In this document: one piece after another, positions 8,989 through 16,971 of the stretch
Layout: each line of letters begins with the position of its first letter
Numbering within the stretch: position 1 is the stretch's first letter
Origin: an uncultured Flavobacteriales bacterium
GTDB lineage: Bacteria > Bacteroidota > Bacteroidia > Flavobacteriales > UBA7312
Assembly: GCA_913041085.1 (NCBI GenBank)
Contig: CAJWHN010000008.1
Coordinates: 1-35,221, forward strand
DNA: 35,221 nt
Direction: 5' to 3'
Notes under the pieces: generated by a model
Told to the model about the DNA's origin: nothing
Seen by the model: the letters and a program-made list of their open reading frames with translations, nothing else
Databases searched by the model: none
Translations under genes and position numbers: made by a program

Positions 8989-9654
8989 ATGAAAATATTA
9001 TTAATTGGTTCTTCCAGCGACATCGCTCGCTATCTAGTAGAAAACACAAGTTCTGAGTTTGAATTTATCGAACTAACTTCAACACCAACCTTAGCCAATC
9101 AACACCAAATTGATGTTCAAAATGAGGAAAGCTACCCTCAAATTGATGGCGAAATCAATGGAATAGTCTATTTTCCTGGCTCAATAAACCTTAGACCTTT
9201 TTCAAGTTTGAAGCTGTCTGATTTTCAGACGGATTATGAAATTAATGTATTGGGTTTGATAAAAACATTGAAACATTATCATAAACAATTGGCTTCGGAT
9301 TCATCGGTTGTTCTTATTAGTTCAGTTGCAGCATCAGTTGGTATGCCTTATCATGCTTCTATTTCGATGTGCAAGTCGGCAATTGAAGGGCTTTGTCGTT
9401 CTCTTGCTGCCGAGTGGTCGCCTAAGGTTAGAGTTAATTGCATAGCACCATCTGTTGTACAAACTAAGCTGTCTTCTCGTTTGTTTAGAACCGATGCTCA
9501 GGTGGAGCAAATGAATGCCCGTCACCCTTTACAAAAGGTCGGTCAGCCCAAAAATATATCAGACGCCATTTCTTTCTTATTGTCTGATAAATCTTCTTGG
9601 ATTACGGGACAGACTTTGCACATCGATGGTGGACTTTCTAGCTTAAAAAAATAA
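8989..9654 (+). CDS. Short-chain dehydrogenase/reductase
   Basis: LLIGSSSDIARYL, VVLISSVAAS, RVNCIAPSVVQT, ITGQTLHIDGG; active-site Tyr region is atypical (see findings). Confidence 0.85.
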   Translation: MKILLIGSSSDIARYLVENTSSEFEFIELTSTPTLANQHQIDVQNEESYPQIDGEINGIVYFPGSINLRPFSSLKLSDFQTDYEINVLGLIKTLKHYHKQLASDSSVVLISSVAASVGMPYHASISMCKSAIEGLCRSLAAEWSPKVRVNCIAPSVVQTKLSSRLFRTDAQVEQMNARHPLQKVGQPKNISDAISFLLSDKSSWITGQTLHIDGGLSSLKK

Positions 9655-9656
9655 AT

Positions 9657-11732
9657 ATGTTTTCATTCATTTGGCGGTTTAAATACCTGCTTTCCATTGT
9701 CTGCTTAATATTATTTGCCTTTTGTTTTAAGCAACTGCTCAATGCTAATATTTATTTTGATTCTGAAAGGATTATAAATGAATTGGAAGCTGCCAATGTG
9801 GATATTAATATCTTAGACGATAACAATTTAGTATTCTTTGGACTTTCTTTTGAGGACAGTTTAAGCTATCAAGATATGTTAGATGTTACGGCTTTTCATA
9901 AATCCTTGAAAAAGTCAGCCTATGTAAAGCGTGTTTTTAGTCTTGTAAATGACCGTCAAATTATAAATACGGGCTTGTTTCCAATTTCCAAAAAAGTATT
10001 GAAAGTTAGTGATAAAGAATCCTACATAAAGTCTATTAAAAAAATAGATGCTAATGGAAATAACTTCATATCGTCTGATGGAAAGAAGTTACTTTTCTTA
10101 GTAGAAAATGCGTCTGGTCTTAGCAAAGATGATAGTCGAATCTTTATCAACTCTTTGTATGAAACGGATTTGAACGAAAACATGACTGAAGTGTTTGTTA
10201 GCGGCCGTTCGCCTAGTGAATTATATTTTGAGAAGAAAGTCATTCAAGAATTCATAATACTTACCTTAGTTAGTGGGTTTTTATGCTTTTTGTTTTTATT
10301 GTTCATTACAAAAAACCTGAAGTTAGTTGTGCTAACTGTCTTTAGTGTCATCGCCAGTATAGTTGTGAGTCTAGGGCTTTCTCAAGTTTTGTTTGGAGGT
10401 ATAGAATTGGTAATGATAATTACACCAGCAATCTTATTTATTGTTTGTCTTTCTGACATAATGCATTTTACCAATAAGCAATCCAATGTTACCTCTTCCA
10501 AAGGAGCATTCTTTCTTATGCGAATGGATACGGTTGGTAAGGCTGTTGCTTTAACTTCTATAACTACGGCCATGAGCTTTTTAACATTTTTGGTTAATGA
10601 TATAGTACCTATTCTTCGTTTTGGCTTAATCACATCAGTAGGCGTTGTTTTCACACTTTTTATTGCCATCTTAGTTTATGCCATAAGTGTAGATAAGAAC
10701 TTTAACGAATCGAGCCCAGTGAAAGTAATTCAACAATTTACAGATGCTATCATAAGCTTTTTGAAAAATGGGCAAAGGTCTAAGTCTTTTCATTTATTTA
10801 TGGCGATTCTAATTGCCGTTGGTTTGTATGGGGTGGCTAATGTTCAAATAGATAATTATCTGACTGATGAAATCAACAAAAAGTCAAAGATTTATCAGCA
10901 GACAGCTTTTTTTGACAGTCATTTTGGAGGTATTAAGCCCATCACTATATTTTTAGATAAAGAAAATGTGAGTGATTTAGAGGTGTTGTCACAAGTCGAA
11001 AAATCCATTAAAGGATTGGGTTTTGTTGTTGATTTTTCTAATACTAATACGACCTCCATGATGTTAGAGCAACTGGGTTTCGCTGACCAAGATTTAGTCA
11101 ACAAATACTTTTATATTTGCCGCTCTAGCGATGAAGGTTCGCTAGCAACTTTAGAAAAATTAAAGTCTTTAGAGAATGAATATACGTCAAGTGGTCTAGA
11201 ATTTAATTATTCTGGTGCTGGATATTTGTTTGATATTCTAGGTAATGACCTCACTAGACAGCTTATTTTCGGCTTACTTATTGCTATTTTTTCTATTGGC
11301 TTAGTGTTCTTTTTATTGAATAAGTTTGACTTCAATTATTTCATTATTGCTATTGTCCCTAATTTAACTCCTATCGTTGTTTGTGTAGGCTTATTATATT
11401 TGAATGGCTTTTACTTTAGTCTGTCAAATTCCTTCATTTTTACTATAGTTTTTGGATTAATAATTGATGACTCTATTCATCTTATTAGTGCCTATGCCAA
11501 TGCTAGAAAAAGAAAAATATCAAAGCTAGAATCTTTGGATTTAGTCGTTAGTAAAACAGGTGACGCTATTCTTAAAACTACTTTGATTGTTATTATCTGT
11601 CTTTTTCCTCTTTCCTTTTCGGAGTTCAAGTCTGTTTCTCAGTTATCGGTCATTACGATATTGAGTGCTTTTATTGCTGTCTTTTTCGATTTGGTTTATT
11701 TACCCTTAATTATCAAAAGACTAACTAAGTAG
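9657..11732 (+). CDS. RND/MMPL-family transporter
   Basis: 691 aa, two multi-TM blocks, GLIIDDSIHLI and CLSDIMHF motifs typical of RND/Patched-like permeases; 2 nt after SDR. Confidence 0.8.
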   Translation: MFSFIWRFKYLLSIVCLILFAFCFKQLLNANIYFDSERIINELEAANVDINILDDNNLVFFGLSFEDSLSYQDMLDVTAFHKSLKKSAYVKRVFSLVNDRQIINTGLFPISKKVLKVSDKESYIKSIKKIDANGNNFISSDGKKLLFLVENASGLSKDDSRIFINSLYETDLNENMTEVFVSGRSPSELYFEKKVIQEFIILTLVSGFLCFLFLLFITKNLKLVVLTVFSVIASIVVSLGLSQVLFGGIELVMIITPAILFIVCLSDIMHFTNKQSNVTSSKGAFFLMRMDTVGKAVALTSITTAMSFLTFLVNDIVPILRFGLITSVGVVFTLFIAILVYAISVDKNFNESSPVKVIQQFTDAIISFLKNGQRSKSFHLFMAILIAVGLYGVANVQIDNYLTDEINKKSKIYQQTAFFDSHFGGIKPITIFLDKENVSDLEVLSQVEKSIKGLGFVVDFSNTNTTSMMLEQLGFADQDLVNKYFYICRSSDEGSLATLEKLKSLENEYTSSGLEFNYSGAGYLFDILGNDLTRQLIFGLLIAIFSIGLVFFLLNKFDFNYFIIAIVPNLTPIVVCVGLLYLNGFYFSLSNSFIFTIVFGLIIDDSIHLISAYANARKRKISKLESLDLVVSKTGDAILKTTLIVIICLFPLSFSEFKSVSQLSVITILSAFIAVFFDLVYLPLIIKRLTK

Positions 11733-12092
11733 CCATAAGTCGTTAAGCTCGGCTTTGAAAAAAGACCATAAGTTGTCGGGTAGATTATCTTTTTCAAAAA
11801 AATCGAAGTGGTCATTCTCGTGATTGAGTAAAATGTCACTGCCTTTAGTTTTCGACTGATAAAACCAATAATCATCATTATCAAAAGTGCAGTGTTTTAC
11901 GAATTGAGGGTTATCTAACTCTATGTTAGTTTCTTCTTTGGTTTCTCTTATTACAGCTAGATTTGATTTTTCGTTGGGCTTTATTTTGCCAATAACTGGT
12001 GTCCATATACCTGGGTAAAAGGGATTGGTTAAAGTCCTTTTTAATAGAAGTACTTTATTATCTTTGAATATGAAGTGGACACAATATTTCAT
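11721..12092 (-). CDS. Nudix hydrolase
   Basis: Nudix box GKIKPNEKSNLAVIRETKEETNI. Start placed at ATG 12092 (ATGA overlap with upstream stop). Confidence 0.85.
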   Translation of the reverse strand: MKYCVHFIFKDNKVLLLKRTLTNPFYPGIWTPVIGKIKPNEKSNLAVIRETKEETNIELDNPQFVKHCTFDNDDYWFYQSKTKGSDILLNHENDHFDFFEKDNLPDNLWSFFKAELNDLWLLS

Positions 12093-12883
12093 TTTTGAAC
12101 TTTTGGGCAATACCAACTCTTTCTCTGGTCAGAGGTTGTGCTACTTATAACTTCATTGCCATATTCATCTACTTTCTTGCCATACACTTTAAGTTCAAAT
12201 TTTGAGACGTGAAAAGGATTTTTGAAATCTTTGAGTTCGGCACCGCCACTTACATAACTGCTTTGCATGATGTCTTTAGTAGCTAGTAGTAGTTCTTTGA
12301 GTTTTTTAGAAGACAGTTTGCCCCATTGTTTTTCAGGATGTAATTTGGCGGCATACAAGACTTCAGATTTGATGTAGTTGCCAACACCGGGAAAGAAGCG
12401 TTGGTCCATGAGTGTTGAACAAACAGACTTACTTTGACTGACTTTTTGTTTGAGGTATTTCAGGTGCTCGTCGAAGTCATAATCTTCATTAAGAAAGTCA
12501 TAAGTGTTGAAATGCTTTTGTTGAATTTGTTCTTTATTGAGAATTCTCATTTTTCCAAACTTTCTGACATCTCTAAAGAACAATTCTCTGTCTTCTGCGC
12601 TAACTTTAAAATGACAATGTTTTATATTATTCTCGCTCCAACCACCAGTCATACCGAGGTGGAAATTAAAATATTGTCCATTGGAAAGGGGTAAAAAAAT
12701 ATTCTTTCCTATGGTGAATGTGGCTTGAAAATCTTTTGGGTGATATTGCTTTACACATTCAAATACGTCTGCATACTTTTTTTCATAATATTCAGTCAGT
12801 ATTTCAAATGTGATATTTTTTGCTCCTTCAAAAAACGAATTATAATAGGAAGATGCTATTTTAACCTCGGGTCCTTCAGGCAT
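12089..12883 (-). CDS. Fpg/Nei-family DNA glycosylase
   Basis: MPEGPEVK N-terminus, FFPGVGNYIKSEVLY (H2TH region); C-terminal finger lacks the Cys4 set. Confidence 0.85.
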   Translation of the reverse strand: MPEGPEVKIASSYYNSFFEGAKNITFEILTEYYEKKYADVFECVKQYHPKDFQATFTIGKNIFLPLSNGQYFNFHLGMTGGWSENNIKHCHFKVSAEDRELFFRDVRKFGKMRILNKEQIQQKHFNTYDFLNEDYDFDEHLKYLKQKVSQSKSVCSTLMDQRFFPGVGNYIKSEVLYAAKLHPEKQWGKLSSKKLKELLLATKDIMQSSYVSGGAELKDFKNPFHVSKFELKVYGKKVDEYGNEVISSTTSDQRKSWYCPKVQK

Positions 12884-13437
12884 TATTTTAAAATAACAAT
12901 AACTTCGTTTCTTCTATTCAAAACTTTGTAAGGCGAGTCGTAAACTAACAATTCAAATTCATAGGTATATGCGATATCGTATTTTTCAAGTGTATCAATT
13001 AATTCTTGTTTTTTACGCTTTACCTTAGTGCTGTTGGAGTATCCTGAAAAGCGAATAGCAGCTACTTTTCTTGAATCCATTTTTATTATGTCTATCTCAT
13101 TGGAGTTAGGTGTAGGCAAACTCTCCATTTCATAGCGTTCTGGCATAAGGAACATCATTTCTTTATTCTTTGAGGATAAACGCATATTAACAGGTGAAGT
13201 CATACCAATTTGTTCGTTTTTATCATTTCCACCAAATATATAATTGGCAAGTACTCTAAATTGAGAGTTATTGCCTGATTGCGAAAAGTGACTGGCATAT
13301 ATAAGTGCGGGATACTGCCTTATTTCGACAGAATCTATAGTTCTAATGATATTGTAGTTTTCAGTTTTACTCACGCTAAAAGAAAATAGGGCATATACAG
13401 TAAGTATAGCTATGGTTAAAAATAATAATTTTTTCAT
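12883..13437 (-). CDS. SOUL-family heme-binding protein
   Basis: VEIRQYPALIYAS..., ANYIFGGN...IGMTSPVNM, IRFSGY..., all typical of the SOUL family. Confidence 0.85.
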   Translation of the reverse strand: MKKLLFLTIAILTVYALFSFSVSKTENYNIIRTIDSVEIRQYPALIYASHFSQSGNNSQFRVLANYIFGGNDKNEQIGMTSPVNMRLSSKNKEMMFLMPERYEMESLPTPNSNEIDIIKMDSRKVAAIRFSGYSNSTKVKRKKQELIDTLEKYDIAYTYEFELLVYDSPYKVLNRRNEVIVILK

Positions 13438-13964
13438 TATTTCAGTTTTTCAATAATTTGCTCATCTAGTGGATTTACGCCACTTTTGAAACAAGCAATT
13501 AACTCTCCGTCACCGTTTATCAAAAATTTATTGAAGTTCCATGACACCTCAAAATTATCTAATCCGTTTTGCTCTTTGTTAGTCAGCCAAGCATAAAGAG
13601 GGTGCTGATTTTTTCCTTTGACATTTACTTTTTCCGTCATAGGAAATGTAATATCAAACTTACTTTCACAAAATGTTTTTATCTCTTTTTCGCTTCTTGG
13701 CTCTTGTGACCCAAACTGATTGCAAGGGACGCCTAGCACTACCAGTTGATTAGCGTATTTCTGACTTAGCTTTTGCAAATCGGCATACTGTGAAGTATAG
13801 CCACAATAGGAGGCAACGTTTACTATTAGAATGTATTTGCCTTTGAAATCTGACATCTTGATTTCTTTATTTTCTATAGATGGTATAGATAATTCGTAGA
13901 AAGATTGAGAATAAGTTGAGTTCATAATAAATACTGAAAATATAAGTAGAATATAGGGTCTCAT
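13437..13964 (-). CDS. Glutathione peroxidase family (Cys type)
   Basis: LIVNVASYCGYTSQYADLQKL, VLGVPCNQFGSQEP, FEVSWNFNKFLI. Confidence 0.9.
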   Translation of the reverse strand: MRPYILLIFSVFIMNSTYSQSFYELSIPSIENKEIKMSDFKGKYILIVNVASYCGYTSQYADLQKLSQKYANQLVVLGVPCNQFGSQEPRSEKEIKTFCESKFDITFPMTEKVNVKGKNQHPLYAWLTNKEQNGLDNFEVSWNFNKFLINGDGELIACFKSGVNPLDEQIIEKLK

Positions 13965-13983
13965 ATTATTGTTATGTTAAAAA

Positions 13984-14011
13984 AAGTGAGAGAGTTTTCA
14001 CTCTCTCACTT
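13984..14011 (-). terminator. Intrinsic terminator for the fasciclin/cupredoxin gene
   Basis: 12-bp perfect stem AAGTGAGAGAGT / ACTCTCTCACTT with TTTC loop, followed on the minus strand by a T-run. Confidence 0.85.
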
Positions 14012-14039
14012 AAAAATCAAATTAACCTTGATTTACAAT

Positions 14040-15377
14040 TTACTTGCGTAGATTGTATCTTTTTATACTTGTTCCGTTAGAATAGATGTCAACTAAAATC
14101 TTCTCTTTTGAATCACTATCGACTAATTCACCTAATAGGTTTATGGTGTATAAATATTCTACATCTTTTTCATTTAAAAACGTATTTATTGATGTAGGCT
14201 CATCATCTGCTACTAATACAGCATTAATGACATGTACTACTCCATTGTTAGCTACAATATCAGGCTGAATGACTGTTGACATATCAATCATTACGCTACC
14301 AGCATCTATACTGACAACTAATACATCATCGTTTAATGTTGGTACTTGCATGCCATTAGATAAGTCTGTTGATAGTACATTTCCAGAGTGAACATGGTGT
14401 TTCAATATTTCAGTTAAAAGAGGAATATCAGCAAGTAAGTCGTCTAATGCTCCTGCGGGCAATGCATCAAAAGCATCGTCTGTTGGTGCAAATACTGTAA
14501 ATGGACCATCACCTGAAAGTGTTTCGCCTAATCCTGCGGCATCAATTGCTGCTTCCAAAGTAGTGTGAATTGGAGAAACCTCAATAATACTGTAAACGGT
14601 TGTGTCCTCTTGCCCAAAATCGGGTAATAATACTTTGTCAATAACGTGTACCACTCCATTACTAGCTGTTAAATCAGCTTGTGTAACTGTAGCAAGATCA
14701 ATCATTACAGTCATACCATCAATCGATACAGTAAGTTCAGTCTCATTAAGTGTTGGTACCATCATACCATCAGATAAGTCTGTTGATAACACATTGCCAG
14801 AGTGAACGTGATTCAATAATAAATCTGTTAATTGCTCGGTATTAGCTAAGATTAAATCTAAAGCACCAGCAGGTAAGCCATCGAATGCGTCGTCAGATGG
14901 TGCGAATACAGTAAAAGGACCATCACCTGAAAGTGTGCCATCTAGTTCAGCAGCTAGTACAGCTTCCTCTAAGATTGTATGTGCTGGCGAATTAGCAATA
15001 ATATCAACTACTGAGCCAAGCCCAGAGTTAACAATAATAGTACCAACCATACCTTGAAGTGCATGATTGCCAACAGAGCAATCGTAGTTATAAGTACCTT
15101 CTATATTAAACACGTGCGTGTATATAGTAGCTCCAACAGTACTAGTTGAAGGAGAATCAAAACTTTCTGGGTTGTCAAAGCTATTACCAGTTATAGAATT
15201 AATGTTACCGTTAACATCGTGTGTGCCGCCATCATTAATCCAAACAACTGTATCGCCAACATTAATTGTTAGTTCACTTGGAGTGTAAAAGAACATTCCA
15301 GAATTAACCTGATGTATAGTAGCAAACGCTGTTAATGAAATTAGGGATAAAAATAGAGCGCTTAGTAAATATTTCAT
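14040..15377 (-). CDS. Secreted cupredoxin (plastocyanin-like) + two fasciclin (FAS1) domains + T9SS-like C-terminal domain
   Basis: Copper-ligand pattern GGTHDV...YDCSVGNHALQGM; two repeats of LSGDGPFTVFAP(S/T)DDAFD(G/A)LPAGALD; C-terminal LYTINLLGELVDSDSKEKILVDIYSNGTSIKRYNLRK. Confidence 0.85.
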   Translation of the reverse strand: MKYLLSALFLSLISLTAFATIHQVNSGMFFYTPSELTINVGDTVVWINDGGTHDVNGNINSITGNSFDNPESFDSPSTSTVGATIYTHVFNIEGTYNYDCSVGNHALQGMVGTIIVNSGLGSVVDIIANSPAHTILEEAVLAAELDGTLSGDGPFTVFAPSDDAFDGLPAGALDLILANTEQLTDLLLNHVHSGNVLSTDLSDGMMVPTLNETELTVSIDGMTVMIDLATVTQADLTASNGVVHVIDKVLLPDFGQEDTTVYSIIEVSPIHTTLEAAIDAAGLGETLSGDGPFTVFAPTDDAFDALPAGALDDLLADIPLLTEILKHHVHSGNVLSTDLSNGMQVPTLNDDVLVVSIDAGSVMIDMSTVIQPDIVANNGVVHVINAVLVADDEPTSINTFLNEKDVEYLYTINLLGELVDSDSKEKILVDIYSNGTSIKRYNLRK

Positions 15378-15404
15378 AATTTTTTTTGTTTAGTTAAGAT
15401 GGTA

Positions 15405-15412
15405 CAAATATA
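15405..15412 (-). promoter_or_regulatory. -7 box TATATTTG for the fasciclin/cupredoxin gene
   Basis: TAnnTTTG on minus strand, 28 nt before the start; operator site 2 lies over its -33 region. Confidence 0.5.
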
Positions 15413-15426
15413 TAACTTTTTTAAAT

Positions 15427-15458
15427 TTGTATAAAATTTTTGTCACAATGTTATACAA
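15427..15458. promoter_or_regulatory. Operator-like inverted repeat, site 2: TTGTATAA-N16-TTATACAA in the regulator's own divergent promoter
   Basis: Half-sites 15427-15434 and 15451-15458; identical spacing to sites 1 and 3. Confidence 0.8.
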
Positions 15459-15464
15459 AAAGCA

Positions 15465-15472
15465 TATATTTG
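15465..15472 (+). promoter_or_regulatory. -7 box TATATTTG for the regulator operon
   Basis: TAnnTTTG, 7 bp after the right operator half-site. Confidence 0.5.
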
Positions 15473-15522
15473 CATAATAATTTATGACTATAGTGTCTAC
15501 AAAACTTTTAATAATTGGTACA

Positions 15523-15687
15523 ATGCCAAGAAAGAAGAAGCAAAGAATTTCAATAGAAGAAATTAAAAAAAGAACTCCAAAAATTATCTTTTACACAGAT
15601 AAAATGAAAATCAACCTAAAGTCGATGAGTAGTCTAGATTTTTGGTTTAATAAATATCCAAACGGTAAATATATAGTTAATGACTAA
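15523..15687 (+). CDS. Small basic protein of unknown function, translationally coupled to the CarH-like regulator
   Basis: MPRKKKQRISIEEIKKRTPKIIFYTDKMKINLKSMSSLDFWFNKYPNGKYIVND; 8-nt overlap with the next start. An upstream ATG at 15484 is an alternative start. Confidence 0.6.
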   Translation: MPRKKKQRISIEEIKKRTPKIIFYTDKMKINLKSMSSLDFWFNKYPNGKYIVND

Positions 15688-16561
15688 GTATAGTATAGAC
15701 CAGTTTTCACAAATCACGGGTATTACAAAATTTGTGTTGAGGACCTGGGAAAACCGATACGGTTTTCTCAAGGCTCAACGTACTGACACAAAGATTCGCT
15801 TCTACACTGACGAGTTACTTGTTCGTGCTTTAAATTGTAATTACCTGTTAGAAAATGGGTATAAAATTTCGGCTATTTCTAAACTATCTCATGACGAAAT
15901 ATCAACTAAGGTAGACGAAATTAAAAACAGTGCTGAAGATAATTCGATAGAGTCCTACTACATTGCCAAGTTGATAAAGTCAGCTCTTGATTTTGATTCT
16001 AATTTATTCAATTCAACTTATGAGAAAGGTGTTCAGGAGTTGGGTATTCTTGAATTTTACAAGTCGGTATTATTAGTTGCCTTTTCTAAAATTGGGATTT
16101 TTTGGCTCACTAATAGAATTGCCCCTTCACAAGAGCATTTTTTATCGGAATTAGTAAAACAAAAAATTGGTGCAGCAGCCGATTCAGCTTCTAATGATGA
16201 AATTAAAAAGGACACGTGGCTTTTATTTTTGCCAGAAAATGAATTCCACGAAATTGGATTAATTTTTGCTAAGTTTTTATTAATCAAAAACGGATTTGAA
16301 GTGGTTTATTTAGGTGCTAATGTGCCTTATGGTTCTTTATTGCAATTAGCAGAGAAAAAACATATAGATAATGTATTGTTCTTTTCTGTTTCTAATACAT
16401 CGAAAAGCAATTTAGATTTTACCATTAATTATTTGAATAAATCATTTCCAAAGTCTAAACATTTTCTAGTTGCTAATAGTTTAGATATTAATTTCCTCAC
16501 AAAGGAACATGATATCACAATACTAGATAATCTAGATGATTTTGTTCAAATTATTTCATAG
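15680..16561 (+). CDS. MerR-type regulator with cobalamin-binding domain (CarH/LitR-like, putative B12 photoreceptor)
   Basis: MerR HTH (YSIDQFSQITGITKFVLRTWENRYGF...), Wx9EH motif (W-LTNRIAPSQ-EH), ExHxxG B12-binding motif (EFHEIG) followed by NGFEVVYLGANVP. Confidence 0.9.
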   Translation: MTKYSIDQFSQITGITKFVLRTWENRYGFLKAQRTDTKIRFYTDELLVRALNCNYLLENGYKISAISKLSHDEISTKVDEIKNSAEDNSIESYYIAKLIKSALDFDSNLFNSTYEKGVQELGILEFYKSVLLVAFSKIGIFWLTNRIAPSQEHFLSELVKQKIGAAADSASNDEIKKDTWLLFLPENEFHEIGLIFAKFLLIKNGFEVVYLGANVPYGSLLQLAEKKHIDNVLFFSVSNTSKSNLDFTINYLNKSFPKSKHFLVANSLDINFLTKEHDITILDNLDDFVQIIS

Positions 16562-16961
16562 AAATATTTCTACATTCAATAAACTTTCGAATAAATCTTT
16601 TGTGGCCTTTATTGTCTACAACATTTAATTTTATCGTGTAATTATTTATTTGGACCTCTAGTAATCCATCGTTATTCAAAAAGCTGATTTGATTGTAGCG
16701 TGACATTAAAACATATTCCTCATTTTTATGTCTAAAATATACCGCTACTCCTTTGGCTCGTAGCTCAAATGTACAATAAACTAAATCTGTATATTCCGCA
16801 AAATCTATCTCAAAATTCTTTGGTCTTATTTTTAATAATAGGTATTTGGGAGAACCATAAAAACCATTTTTGATTTTTTGAACTAAGGTGTAGGGATTGC
16901 CGCAAATAGCGAATAAGTTTTCTCGGATTTTTTTCTGATTTTGACTTGTTTTAAATAGCAT
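16551..16961 (-). CDS. Conserved-looking hypothetical protein, divergent from the photolyase operon
   Basis: Start placed at ATG 16961 (MLFKTSQNQKK...); longer ORF start would run through the operator. Confidence 0.6.
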   Translation of the reverse strand: MLFKTSQNQKKIRENLFAICGNPYTLVQKIKNGFYGSPKYLLLKIRPKNFEIDFAEYTDLVYCTFELRAKGVAVYFRHKNEEYVLMSRYNQISFLNNDGLLEVQINNYTIKLNVVDNKGHKRFIRKFIECRNISMK

Positions 16962-16971
16962 AGTTGTATAT

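Noticed and set aside
13437-13964. Selenocysteine glutathione peroxidase
   Set aside because: The active-site codon is TGT (Cys) in VASYCGYTSQ; no TGA recoding needed.
14490-14960. Near-identical DNA repeats in the fasciclin gene
   Set aside because: Explained by the duplicated FAS1 domains, not a mobile or regulatory repeat.
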